Origin: JANYHF01 sp031393505
GTDB lineage: Bacteria; Pseudomonadota; Alphaproteobacteria; Rhizobiales; Hyphomicrobiaceae
Reading direction: 5' to 3'
Length of the DNA stretch: 64,000 nt
Assembly: GCA_031393505.1 (NCBI GenBank)
Contig: JANMVX010000102.1
Coordinates: 1 to 64,000 of the forward strand
This document shows, piece after piece, positions 39,501-47,925 of this stretch (position 1 is the first letter of the stretch; each line of letters starts with the position of its first letter). The notes under the pieces were generated by a model. The model did no database searches. It had not been told where the DNA came from and saw only the letters and a list, made by a program, of their open reading frames with translations. The position numbers and the translations under genes are program-made.

Positions 39501-42500
39501 TTGGTGCCGGTGACGGCTGCGCCGATGTTGGTGGACGATCCGTTGATGGCCGAGACGGAGAGAACATCACCCTCTGCGTCGGTATCGTTGGCGAGCACGC
39601 CGGCCGCCATGGTGACCGTGATGGCCACTTGCGGATTGGTCGATGCGGCGTCGGGATTGGCGACTGGAGCGTCGTTCTGACCCTGGATGATGATGGTCGC
39701 GGTAGCCGTGGCGATGCCGCCCTGGCCGTCGCTGACCTGGTACGTGAAGGTGTCCGTGGCGGTCTGCGTGGTGCTGAGCGAAGCGAACGCGCCATTCGGA
39801 TTGTAGGTGTACGCGCCATTGGCCGCCATCACGAGTTGCGCGCCCGAGGGGAGCGTAATCGTGCTGCCTGGGATCAGCGTCGCTCCGTTGACCAAAGTGA
39901 CGCTCAGCGGATCGGTATCGCCACCGCCATCGTGATCGTTGGTGACGACATTGCCCGTCGTTGTCGCGTGCTCCAGCACGGAGTTGCTGTCATTGTTGGC
40001 GATCGGCGCCGGATTGCCGATGGTAAATGTCACGGCCGTCGAGACCACGCCGCCGTGCCCATCCTTGGCCACCACCATGACGGTGTAGACGCCATTGTTG
40101 GCAGGACCGCCCTGCGACGCGGTAGAGGATGGCGTGCCTGAGAACACGCCCTTGACGGGGTCGAACGTGACGCCAGTCGGCAATGTGCCGATGACGGACA
40201 ATGTCAGCGTATCAGTCTTGTCAGGGTCCTTGAAGAAGCCCGCGACATTGAGCGGCGTAATGGCTGTTCCGTCGGCGCCCGTTTGGGCCGGGATGACGTT
40301 GTTGGGATCGGCCGGCGGCGTTCCGGGATTGGACGGATCAACAATGACCGGCGCATCATTTTGGCCATTGATGGTGATCGTGACGGTGGTGTTGGCGGTT
40401 CCGCCCTGGCCGTCGCTGACCTGATAGGTGAACTTGTCAGTGGCCGTCTGACCGACGCCGAGACCATTGAAGGCGCCGTTGGGGTCGTAGCTGTAGGAGC
40501 CCGACGCTGTCATGACCAACTGGCCGCCGGACGGCAAGGTGATGGTCGAGCCGGGCGTGAAATTGGCGCCATTGATCTGCGTGACGGCGAGCACATCGGT
40601 GTCCGTGCCGCCATCGTGGTCGTTGGCGAGAACCGCGCCCGTCGTGGTGCCATGTTCGGTGACGGCGTTGACGTCGGCAGTGGCCGCCGGCGGCGGGTTG
40701 CCGACATTGAACGTGAAGGTCGAGGTGATGGTGCTGCCCGCCAGGTCCGTCGCCGTCAGCGTGACCTGATAGGGTCCCGCGTGCTGCGACGCGTCGGCCG
40801 TCAGCGTGCCAACGATATGGCCGGTCGCGTCAACGCTGAGCCCCGGCGGCAGGCCAGAGGCCGTGATGGTGAGATGGCCCAGGTCGTTCGGGTTGGGATC
40901 GGAGAACACGCCGGCAAGAGAGATATTGATCGCGTTGCCATCCAACGACGATTGGGCCGGCAGTGGTTGTGCAACGAACGGCGGCAGGTTTACGTAGGGC
41001 ACCTGGATGGTCAGCGTGGTGGTGGACGCGCCGCCCTTTCCATCGCTGACTGTGTAGGTGATGCTGGTGGTGGCGCTGGCGTTCGGCGGCAGTGAGTCGA
41101 AGGCATGGGCCGGGTCGAAGCTGTAGGAGCCGTTGGCATTGACGATGAAGTTGCCGCCATTGCTGCCGGTAATGATCGTGCCCGGAGCAACTGACGTCGC
41201 GCCGTTGGAGATGGTCGTCACGCTGAGCAGGTTGTGCGCGGTATCGGGATCGGTGTCGTTGACCAGCACGCCGTTGGCGGCTGTGACGGTGATTGCCGTA
41301 TCCGGATTGGTCGAATTGAAATCAGCCTTGGCGACCGGCGCATCGTTGACGCCGGTGACTTTTACGCTTGCCGTCGCGGTGGCGAAGCCACCCTGGCCGT
41401 CGCTGACCTGATAGGTGAAGCTGTCGGTGGCTGTCGCGCCGGCGGCGAGGCTGTTGTAGGCGCCATTGGGATCATACGAGAACGTCCCATCGGCGTTGGG
41501 CGTCAGGATGGCGCCGGAGGCCAAGGTGATCGGCGCCCCCGGCGACATGGCGTTGCCGTTGATCTGGCTGACGACGAGCGCTGTGTGGGCGGTGTCGGCG
41601 TCGGTGTCGTTGGCGAGCAGGCCGGTGGCCAGCGGAACGGTGAGTACGCTCTTTTCGCCGGTGGCATAGGTGTCATTCACGGCAGCCGGCGCGTCGTTGA
41701 CGCCGGTGATCGTGATAGTCGCCGAGGCGGTAGCGACGCCGCCCTGGCCGTCGCTGACCTGGTAGGTGAACGTGTCCGTCGCCGTGGCGCCAGCCGCCAA
41801 GGTGTTGAATTTTCCGTTCGGATTGTAAGCAAACGTTCCGTCCGCATTCGGCGTCAGGATCGCTCCCGACGGCAGCGTGATGGCTGTGCCGGATGTCGCT
41901 GCGGCGCCGTTGATCTGGTTGACGACCAGCGCCGTATGCGCCGTATCGACGTCTGTGTCGTTGCCGAGCAGGCCCGTCGCGACCGGGACGAGGAGGGTGA
42001 TCTTTTCACCCGTCGTATACCCATCATCGACCGCGACCGGCGGGTCATTCACGGGCGTGACATTGATTGCAACGGTCTTGATGACCGCCGGCAGCGCCCC
42101 GTTCGAGGCCAGGACGCCCTTGTCCATGCCGTCGTCGAGGACTTGGATCGTCAACAGATCCGGTCCATTGTAATTGAGCGTACCCTGATATTTTAACCCC
42201 GCAATCGCTGCATTCACCTGCGCCAACGTTCCCGTGAATGTGACCGTGCCCGTCCCATCACCGGCAAGGCCCATGATGCTCGCGGTCGACCCGAGGGTCA
42301 GCGTGCCGTGGGCGACCGACAGCGTCACCGTTTCGAGACCGCCAGCCCCGGCATCGACATCCGAAATCGTGAGAGCGTTGGAGCCCGAAAACACCAGCAC
42401 GGTATCCTCGGCAACGGACTGCGCGCCCGGAACCGCGCTTGCTGGCGCGTCGTTAACGGGCGTGATGTTGAATTTTAGCGTATTGGGCGAGGCGTCGAGA

Positions 42501-45343
42501 TCTACGCCGCCATTGGCCGTGCCGCCTGTGTCTCGCACCTGGAAGGTGAAGGTGCCGAGACCATTGCCGTTGACGTTGCTCGCGGGCGTAAAGGTGAGCG
42601 TGGCAAGCTGGGCGGCGGTCAACTCCTGCCCGGCCAGAACGGCGACGCCGCCGACTTTCAGCACGCCGTCGGTCGCCAGCGGCAAGGACGTGATGATGAC
42701 GGATTTTAAGGCGTCGGCCGGCGAATCGTTGGGATCGGTGAAGCCGAAGTCGGCGGCGGTGAGCGTATACGGCGTATCCTCGATGATGCCGCGCACGGTA
42801 TCGGCGCCGGCCGGCGCGTCGTTGACCGGAGTGACCGTCACAGTGACGGTCGCTGTCTCGGTCACGCCGCCGGACGTGACGGTATAGGTGAAGGAATCCA
42901 TACCATTGAAGTTTGGATTGGGCGTGTACGTGATCTGGCCGTTGGCAAGGAATGTGACCGATCCATTGGCGCCGTTGGTCACCGACGTGATCGGATGGGT
43001 TGCGTTCTCGAACGTGTCGGCAGTGGCGCCGATCGTTCCCGTCACGGCATTGAACACCACGGCGGTGTCTTCGCGCGTCGTCACGGCGTCATTGGTGATA
43101 TCGGCGACGGCCGTGATGTTGATGTCGATCGTCTGCACAACCGACGTCTGTGCACCATTTGAGGCGAGTACGCCGGAATCCTTGCCGTCGTCGGTGACCG
43201 ATATTGTCAGCTTGTCCGGCCCCGCCGAGCCCGGTCCCGTCCCGTTGTAGTCGGGCGTGTTGAGATAGGTGAGGCCGTTCATGGCCGCGTTCACCTGCGC
43301 GACCGTGCCCGTAAACTTGACGACGCCCGTGCCGTTTCCGGTGACGCCCGTGAGGCTGGTGAGCGAGCCAAGCGTCAGCGTGCCATTGGCGACCGACAGC
43401 GTGACGGTCTCAAGCCCAGCCCCGCCAGCGTCAACATCGCCAATGGTGAGTGCGTTGCCCTTGGCGGACGAGAACACGACGGCGGTGTCTTCCAGCGTGG
43501 TCTGCGCCGGCGGAACGGCCGTGACCGGCGCATCGTCCACCGGGGTGATATGGATTGTCGATATGGTCGGATTGCTGGCGACAGCGCCGTTCATGACCGT
43601 GACGGTCAGCGAGCGGTCGATCGTGATCGGCGTATCCGACGTGTTCTTGAACAGGACGGCCTGCATGGCGGCGTAGTAGTTGGCGGCGGTGTCGGTGCCC
43701 GTCAACGTCACGGTGATCGTGCCGGCGCTCGAGGTAATCGCGGCTGCAATGTTCGACGGCAACAAGCCTACCAGCAGTTGATCATTTAGCTGAGCATTCG
43801 TCAGCACCAGGGTCGCGCCCGAGAACGTGGCGGCTGGGCTCAGCGCCGAACCATCCAGGTTGGTGATCGCGACGTCGCTGTCGACGACTGTGACGCCAGC
43901 GCCATTTTCAACGAAGGTGTTCTGGTAGTTGAGACCCGGCGTGGTCGAATTGTTGGTATCAAGATCAAGCAGGCTGCCGATGGTGACGGCCCCCGGAATG
44001 ACATAAGCGCTGCTGCCCATCATGTTGAACTGGCGGCCGTTTTGCCCCGACGCGGTGTAGTAGGTCAGATCCCATGTCGACACATTGCTCCAGGAAAACT
44101 GGATGATCGAGGTCGGCCCGCCACTTTCGTTGGCGGTGCCGTCGGCACGGATGAAGCCGCCGGTGGCCGACACCGAGATGTTGGTGGGGGTGCCGACGGC
44201 GTAGGAGGTGAGGCCCGATTGGCTGGCCGCGACCGATTCGATCAGCGCCGGCTTGGCGCCGTCCAGGTCGGTGACGGCGATCTTGATGTCGCCGGCAAAC
44301 GGCAGGCCAAGGCTCGGGCCGGCGCTGCTGACGACCAGCGCCCAATGGACCGAGACCTGTCCGGCGTCAGTGCCGCCACCCATGACCATGTTGGGAGCGC
44401 CGCCGGCCGCGCCCCAGGCAATCGTGTCGCCGGCCGTTGAACTCGTGACCGTGCCGACCAGATTAATGTTGACAAGCGCTCCGCCCACGGTCGCCGTGCC
44501 GACGTTGGCATAGGTGACTACGGTGCCGGTCAGCGCGCCGCCAGCGCCGGGCACGACCGACGGCGCCGATGCCGCATTGATGCTGAAGGCCGCCAGCGTG
44601 CCGTCCCAGTTGCCGGCGTCTATGGCGGTGGCCTCGATGTGGCCGGTATGCGTCTCCAGCACCCAGTCGCCGCCGCGCTTTGCCGAGCCCGTGAGGGTCG
44701 TGGACGCGGCCACGTCATCGCCAGTCAATCTGGCTACGGTCGAGATGAACTTGTCGCCCTCGGCGCCGGACGCGACATTGCAACCGTAGATGAGAATGTC
44801 GCCGCCGGAGCGCAACGCCTGGCCGATGCTGGTGAGCGCTGCGCTGTGTGCGGACAGATTGGCGTTGGTGAGAACGTCGCCGCCGAGGTCCAACTCCCCC
44901 GAAGCGCCGTGCGAGATGATGTGAATGCTGTCAACGTTGTCATGCCCCGTCAGATAGGTGGCGATCTGTTCAAGACCACCAGTATCGCCAGAGAGCAAGA
45001 CGACTCTGGCGCCCGGCGCCAGATCGGCGACGATGCGTTGATAGTCCTGCACCCGCGCATCGACGAATACGATAGTCTCGGCCGGCGGCACGGTGGGGAG
45101 CGCGTGCAGAGCATCGATGAGGGTGGAATGGTCGTCTGTAGAAAGATTATCTGCGTGGTTGGCATGTGCCGCAACGCCATGATCGGCTGCGTCCAGCGCC
45201 GTCGCCACCAGCGCGGCGTCGAACACCATGCGCGGTTCCAGCGTGCGGTAAACGAGGCGGAGGGAGGGGAGAGCGGCAACGGCTGCCCGGGCGCTGTCAT
45301 GCGTTGCAATGGCCTCGCCATTGAACGGCTGCAAGACTGTCAT
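33581..45343 (-). CDS. Giant secreted repeat protein: LEPR motif, DUF4347 and tandem cadherin/Ig-like repeats
   Basis: A 3920-residue protein. The N-terminus lacks a normal signal peptide and carries RTLEPRMVFDAALVATAL at residues 33-50, the LEPR-type motif of large exported repeat proteins. A DUF4347 domain follows (about 86-240: IHIISHGASGELDLGGDVL, IYGCNVASG). From about 450 to 3690 there are alternating cadherin/VCBS-like units (about ten end in FTYQ[VI][ST]DGQGG, three in a SxTYxxSDGxGG variant) and putative-Ig units (PPGxxFDPxTGxFxGxP). The last 200 residues form a distinct, non-repetitive domain. No RTX GGxGxDxxx nonapeptides are seen, so it is not a standard RTX adhesin. Predicted surface adhesin or matrix protein, probably exported by the divergent operon at 45764-53748. 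Confidence 0.88.
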   Translation of the reverse strand: MTVLQPFNGEAIATHDSARAAVAALPSLRLVYRTLEPRMVFDAALVATALDAADHGVAAHANHADNLSTDDHSTLIDALHALPTVPPAETIVFVDARVQDYQRIVADLAPGARVVLLSGDTGGLEQIATYLTGHDNVDSIHIISHGASGELDLGGDVLTNANLSAHSAALTSIGQALRSGGDILIYGCNVASGAEGDKFISTVARLTGDDVAASTTLTGSAKRGGDWVLETHTGHIEATAIDAGNWDGTLAAFSINAASAPSVVPGAGGALTGTVVTYANVGTATVGGALVNINLVGTVTSSTAGDTIAWGAAGGAPNMVMGGGTDAGQVSVHWALVVSSAGPSLGLPFAGDIKIAVTDLDGAKPALIESVAASQSGLTSYAVGTPTNISVSATGGFIRADGTANESGGPTSIIQFSWSNVSTWDLTYYTASGQNGRQFNMMGSSAYVIPGAVTIGSLLDLDTNNSTTPGLNYQNTFVENGAGVTVVDSDVAITNLDGSALSPAATFSGATLVLTNAQLNDQLLVGLLPSNIAAAITSSAGTITVTLTGTDTAANYYAAMQAVLFKNTSDTPITIDRSLTVTVMNGAVASNPTISTIHITPVDDAPVTAVPPAQTTLEDTAVVFSSAKGNALTIGDVDAGGAGLETVTLSVANGTLTLGSLTSLTGVTGNGTGVVKFTGTVAQVNAAMNGLTYLNTPDYNGTGPGSAGPDKLTISVTDDGKDSGVLASNGAQTSVVQTIDINITAVADITNDAVTTREDTAVVFNAVTGTIGATADTFENATHPITSVTNGANGSVTFLANGQITYTPNPNFNGMDSFTYTVTSGGVTETATVTVTVTPVNDAPAGADTVRGIIEDTPYTLTAADFGFTDPNDSPADALKSVIITSLPLATDGVLKVGGVAVLAGQELTAAQLATLTFTPASNVNGNGLGTFTFQVRDTGGTANGGVDLDASPNTLKFNITPVNDAPASAVPGAQSVAEDTVLVFSGSNALTISDVDAGAGGLETVTLSVAHGTLTLGSTASIMGLAGDGTGTVTFTGTLAQVNAAIAGLKYQGTLNYNGPDLLTIQVLDDGMDKGVLASNGALPAVIKTVAINVTPVNDPPVAVDDGYTTGEKITLLVPVATGLLGNDTDVDTAHTALVVNQINGAAATSGTAITLPSGAILTPNADGTFAYNPNGKFNTLAAGATATDTFTYQVSDGQGGVATASATITITGVNDAPAAVNDTYATGEKSVLTVPLATGLLANDTDADTAHTALVVSQINGNAMSPGAPITLASGAILTPNADGTFSYDPNGAYNSLAAGATATDSFTYQVSDGQGGFATATASVKVTGVNDAPVAKADFNSTNPDTAITVTAANGVLVNDTDPDTAHNLLSVTTISNGATSVAPGTIITGSNGGNFIVNANGSYSFDPAHAFDSLPPNASATTSITYTVSDGKGGASTTTLTIQVPYVNLPPFVAQPLPAQSSLDGNAINISLAGVFSDPNPNDLGHLTITASGLPPGLSVDATGHIVGTLTADASQHAGPYQVTLTATDLAGSTITSTFTFNVGNPPPAATADVNAVTEHGTTTGAVLANDHDGGTDTDVLAVTQINGANFTPGSTITLPSGGQLVMTASGSYSYDPNGAFNGLGVGQTATDKFTYQVSDGQGGTANTTVTITINGQNDAPVIVDPSNPGTPPADPNNVIPAQTGADGTAITPLNVAGFFKDPDKTDTLTLSVIGTLPTGVTFDPVKGVFSGTPSSTASQGGPANNGVYTVMVVAKDGHGGVVSTAVTFTIGNPAPIANNDSNSVLEHATTTGNVVTNDHDGGGDTDPLSVTLVNGATLIPGSTITLPSGAQLVMAANGAYTYNPNGAFASLSTTQTATDTFTYQVSDGQGGIATATATIIIQGQNDAPVANPDAASTNPQVAITVTMAAGVLANDTDAEGDVLSVSAINGSSTNIGAAVTGTNGGVFKVAADGSYTFDPGHAFDSLAPGASASTSVSYTVSDGHGGTSTTTLTISVPYTNLPPVVMQPVPVQNSMDGNPVSIPVTGVFADPNPGDVVTISAAGLPPGLSYNPLSGAIEGTLAANASQHYGPWIVTLTATDVSGSTTTSTFNFNVGNPPPVAINDVNSVLEHGATTGDVITGSDHDGGTDSDPLTVTLVNGAGFTTGGTITLPSGALLVMNDNGTYSYDPNGAFNGLALNKTATDTFSYQISDGQGGVATAKVTITINGQNEAPIIVDPAHPGTPIDPNTVVPAQSGSDGALITPLSVKSFFADPDKTDTLTLSVDPLALPPGITFDPSTGTFKGTPSSGASQGGPLGNGVYNVVVTADDGNGGQVTTTVTFTIGNQAPVAAADSNAVAEHATTTGNVLTNDKDGGGDSDPLSVTQVNGSALPATGAIVLPSGALLTMDASGNYQYDPHGAFAYLKAGQTVADKFTYQISDGQGGFSTATVTVVITGENDNPVANADVNAVPEGASISVVAPLGVLRNDTDAEHDALTVSEVNGVATNVGLPITGSNGGSFVIQADGSYTFDTQHAFDGLLAGTKATTSVTYSISDGHGGTSSTTLTITVPFSDLPPVVNAPVPAQSSLDGSAVSINLKNVFKDPNPDDTLSIVASGLPDGLSYNSATGAIEGVIGPNASQHTGPWVVKLTATDNGGNTVSTTFNFTVSNPPPLAVDDKASVLEHGTTAGNVVTPNDHDSGGDADVLSVTLVNGFALPAVGTPIALPSGALLTMQANGDYTYNPNGAFDGLALNQKTTDSFTYQISDGQGGFSTATVAITITGQNDAPVVVDPANPGVPVGPTDQVVPVQPGNDGSAIVSLTVGQFFADPDANDKLSFTAATASLPPGITFDTTTGTFFGTLGPSASRGGPNHDGIYLVKVTATDLNGLKVTTIVTFDVSNPAPVAKDDANSVQEHGTASGNALTNDKDGGADADTLHVTQVNGVTIPAAGTITLPSGALITMASNGTYTYNPNGKFLNLAVGQTAVDSFTYQVSDGQGGFDTAIVSIVVKGQNDTPFVVDPATGLPPANPNAIIPAQSGSDGAPVTPIDVSSYFKDPDTGDVVALSVPAASLPPGVTFDPQTGTFGGAPLAGASQGGPLGNGIYPVVITANDGHGGTITTTVVFTIKNVPPVAVDDIGAANEHDTAAPGSVIANDHDGGGDKDPLSVTKVNSTAIVSGGTILLPSGAKLVMNSDGTYTYNPNGKFVNLGLGQTATDSFTYQITDGQGGFADATATITITGQNDSPLVVDPAHPGTLPADPNHIVPVQTAADGTPITDVSVAQLFKDPDGGDTLTLSIPSGVLPPGIRFDPATGIFSGTPTAGASQGGPLGNGVYNILVTASDGHGGVATTIVTFKIANPPPEAVNDVLVANEHDALVSGAVLANDHDGGLDTDPITVSQVNGKPLVSNATVTLPSGALLVMHSDGTYDYKPNGAFLKLAAGEIGADSFTYQITDGQGGFATAKVVITITGQNDAPVVIDPAHPGTPPADPNHVIPTVSGQDGTPIAPVNVAAVFDDPDTTDKLTFSVPAGSLPPGIVFNPVTGVFSGAPGANASPGGPNHDGVYPIKVTADDGHGGKVTTIVTFTFTNPPPVAADDTAFTEPDKPVVIAVLANDHDGGSDSDPLTVTSATTNSGTVAINPNGTLTFVPAPGFVGVATITYTISDGQGGTSTATARVLVTENIHVTAPAPIVPPSPDAVPPANIGLKADPAVVAAVNDAGSLNSLAGDLNSQGIVVAVANQISGLGGIDRGGLTTREVHPLWRTGFATEDRDTRSSVLWQPEGLTGFSLRSTFAMDQTSGREAQVVIESLVRERTLILRLSSTDVRNQAHVVDYSVEMANGQALPAWLDHAGSRVLMGERPVDVERLELHISATLSDGTIIDRDVVIQTSTGEIQPLAEGKRSEIVPLFSDQLRQHAERLHRGGDQFGDLLRALAG

Positions 45344-45763
45344 AATCCGTCAGGCCCCGAGAAAAAGTGAACCCCGGTTGCCAGGGCTCCAACGGCACGA
45401 CAGTCGCATCTACGGGTTAACGAGACCTCTTCGGATTGTTAAATTGCGATGCATTTTAGTTACATTCGACCAAGGGATGACGGTCAGAGTACCGCAATTA
45501 TATTCCTGATAGTGCTGAAGAAAAATACTGCAGCCATCTCTCAAATGGGTCATTTGACGACTCGCGCTGAGGCTGCGGCAAAACGTTAACGCCTGGGGAT
45601 AAAAAAATTACTGTGCGAATCGTTTTGCGCACCTATAAGCGCAACCAGTGGATGCATTTGCGTGGTTGATCTGAGCTGACCTTGGTGGCGGAAACCGCTG
45701 TCGCGAGCCCAATTTTGACCTGTTGCGTTTGGTGGAACTGGCTCACTCAACGCTCAGGTTACA
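45344..45763. promoter_or_regulatory. Divergent control region between the giant gene and its putative export operon
   Basis: These 420 bp contain no gene. They are less GC-rich than the flanks and contain the inverted repeat TCAAATG-N3-CATTTGA at 45541-45557. No EcfG promoter consensus is present on either strand. Both transcription units must start here. Confidence 0.6.
45541..45557. promoter_or_regulatory. Operator-like inverted repeat TCAAATG-GGT-CATTTGA
   Basis: A perfect 7-bp inverted repeat with a 3-bp centre, near the middle of the divergent intergenic region. The size and symmetry suit a dimeric regulator that could control both the giant protein and its exporter. No regulator gene is adjacent. 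Confidence 0.4.
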
Positions 45764-47851
45764 ATGCGCGCATCTCGCTTGACGGCCTTTTTGTGCTCGA
45801 CGACTGCTTGCCTGGCTTTGGCTGGTTGCGCTGTCGTCCCGCAGCCCCTGAGCCTGAAAGAGGTCCTGGCCACCAACACCGTCAATGCGCAGCGCGTCAC
45901 GCAGCTGCAGGAGCCGATCTACGGCCCGATCACGCTCTACGAAGCCATGGCGCGGGCCATAAAATACAACCTCGACTACCGGCTGGAGATGCGCAAACAG
46001 TCCTTGCGCGACGCCGAAGTGCAGCAGGCCAGGGCCGAGATGTTGCCAAAACTGGCGGCAAATGCAGGTTATACCGCGCGCAACAACGATCTGATCACCA
46101 GTACGCTCGACATTCCAACGGGTACTGAAGTCAGCCCGAACACCATCTCGCAAGAGCGCGCCTACAACTCCGGCGACGTCACGTTCAGCTGGGATATTCT
46201 GGATTTCGCGTTGTCCTACGAGCGCGCCAAGCAGGCGTCCGACTCCTACCTGATCGAGCAGGAAGCGCGGCGCAAGGTCATCCAGCAGATTATCGAAGAT
46301 ACGCGCACCGCCTATTGGCGCGCGGTCAGCGCTGATCGCATGTCGCGCAAGCTGGCGCATCTCAATGGGCGCGTTGCCGTTGCGATCTCCGGATGGCGCA
46401 CGCTGCAGCAGGATGGCGCGGATTCGCCTATGACAGCGTTGACATCGGAGCGCGAGCTGGTGCAGATCCGGCGCACTGCGGAAGACCTGCAGCACGAGCT
46501 CAACCTGGCCAAATCACAGCTCGCCAGTCTCATGAACGTCGCTCCGGGTACGAAGTTTCTGCTCGCCGACCAGGCGCCCGCCGAAGCGCCCGACATCATC
46601 GACATGAGCGCCAAGGACATGGTGGCCGAGGCCGTGTTCAACCGTCCCGAGATTCGCGAGGTCGCCTACCAGGGGCGCATCACCGAGCACGAGGCTACGG
46701 CCGCCCTGCTCGAACTGCTGCCGAACATCAAAGACTACGGCATGGATGCGTTCAACGATAACCGCTTCCTCCTGAACAACAATTGGCTGGGCTGGGGCGC
46801 CAGCGTCGGCGGCAATCTGGTCAAGTTGGTGCAGCTGCCCGAACGCCAGGAAGCGATCGAGAGTTCGGCGGCGACCATCGACAAGCGGGCGCTGGCCACC
46901 ACCATGGTGGTAATGACGCAGGTGTTCGTCAGCCGGACGCGGTATCGTCACTTTACGGATGAACTTGAGACGTCCACGCAGTATGTCGAGACCCAGAACG
47001 GGCTGGTCGACAATCTGCGCGCCGAAGCCAATGCCGGCGCCATCGGGACGCAGACGTTGATCCGTGAAGAGATGAACCTTCTGGTGGCCGAGGTTGAGCG
47101 CGATGTTGCCGTCGCCAATCTGGAGAATGCAGCGGCCAACATGATGGTGTCGATGGGGCTGGATGTGCAGCCTAAGGATGTGGATTTCAAGCTCGGCGTG
47201 CGCGAGCTCACGGGCGAACTGAAAGCCCGGTCGGCCGATCGCGTGGCGCTGTCGGATCGCGGCAAGTATCTGATGGAGCTTGAGAAGGCCAGGCTGGACG
47301 CAATCCGAAAGAAAGAGGAAGAAGAGCGCCGCCGCATCGAGGACGCGCGCCGTATCGCCGCCGAGGCGCAGCGCGTGAAGGACGAAGAGATTGCCCGTGT
47401 AAAGCACGAGATTCAGCTGGCGCGCGACGAAGCGGCGAGAGCCAAACTTGAACAGGCGCAGATCGCCAAGCAAGAGGCCTGGAAAGCGCGCCAGGAGGTG
47501 CTGGCTGCGGCATCCGAGGCGCGCCGCATCAAGGCGGACGCGCAGCGCGCGCACACAGAGGAGGTTCGTCAGCACCTGGCTGAGGTGGCGCTGGCTCAGA
47601 AAGAAGCGCATCTGGCTGTCCTGGAAGCTAAGCGTACCGCTAAAGCGGAGACCGTTCGTCTGCGCGCCGAGGCCAAGGCCGCCCGCGAGGACGCCAAACG
47701 CATGCGCAAGGATGCCCTGCAGACTCGCAAGGGCGTCAAGAGTGCGCCGGCCGACGCTCATTGGGAGTGGCCGTGGGAGGATTCGGAGTGGGTTTGGCCC
47801 TGGCAGGATAACCCATCAGCGAAACCGCAATCGCGCCGCCGCAAACCATAG
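45764..47851 (+). CDS. TolC-like outer-membrane lipoprotein with a long coiled-coil tail
   Basis: A 695-residue protein. The signal peptide ends in lipobox LAGC with Cys22. Residues about 60-500 are an OEP/TolC domain (LYEAMARAIKYNLDYRLEMR, then DVTFSWDILDFALSYERAKQ), the helical barrel that forms an outer-membrane and periplasmic duct. Unlike normal TolC proteins, a 150-residue highly charged helix follows (about 503-650, KKEEEERRRIEDARRIAAEA and similar), then a short Trp-rich end (HWEWPWEDSEWVWPWQDN, about 665-682). The tail may reach through the periplasm to the adaptors or peptidoglycan. First gene of the five-gene export operon; 74 bp precede the paralogue. Confidence 0.88.
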   Translation: MRASRLTAFLCSTTACLALAGCAVVPQPLSLKEVLATNTVNAQRVTQLQEPIYGPITLYEAMARAIKYNLDYRLEMRKQSLRDAEVQQARAEMLPKLAANAGYTARNNDLITSTLDIPTGTEVSPNTISQERAYNSGDVTFSWDILDFALSYERAKQASDSYLIEQEARRKVIQQIIEDTRTAYWRAVSADRMSRKLAHLNGRVAVAISGWRTLQQDGADSPMTALTSERELVQIRRTAEDLQHELNLAKSQLASLMNVAPGTKFLLADQAPAEAPDIIDMSAKDMVAEAVFNRPEIREVAYQGRITEHEATAALLELLPNIKDYGMDAFNDNRFLLNNNWLGWGASVGGNLVKLVQLPERQEAIESSAATIDKRALATTMVVMTQVFVSRTRYRHFTDELETSTQYVETQNGLVDNLRAEANAGAIGTQTLIREEMNLLVAEVERDVAVANLENAAANMMVSMGLDVQPKDVDFKLGVRELTGELKARSADRVALSDRGKYLMELEKARLDAIRKKEEEERRRIEDARRIAAEAQRVKDEEIARVKHEIQLARDEAARAKLEQAQIAKQEAWKARQEVLAAASEARRIKADAQRAHTEEVRQHLAEVALAQKEAHLAVLEAKRTAKAETVRLRAEAKAAREDAKRMRKDALQTRKGVKSAPADAHWEWPWEDSEWVWPWQDNPSAKPQSRRRKP

Positions 47852-47925
47852 AATCGCGCCAAGCCAATTAAACTGCATACGTTGCGTTGCCGCGTCCGGT
47901 CTTCTCTTCTTCGCAGCAGGATATC

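Noticed and set aside
34001..42887. Many long plus-strand open frames opposite the giant repeat gene (e.g. 34001-35083, 36278-37630, 41234-42196)
   Set aside because: They are antisense shadows of a GC-rich repetitive gene; their products are Arg/Val/Ala-rich repeats without domains, start signals or consistent organisation.
33581..45343. Tandem repeats considered as a CRISPR array or satellite
   Set aside because: Repeats are about 300-bp coding modules in one open frame with protein-level conservation, not short direct repeats with unique spacers.
45734..45758. GGAAC at 45734-45738 as an EcfG promoter for the export operon
   Set aside because: No CGTT occurs at 16-17 nt spacing, and the site lies only about 26 bp before the start codon.
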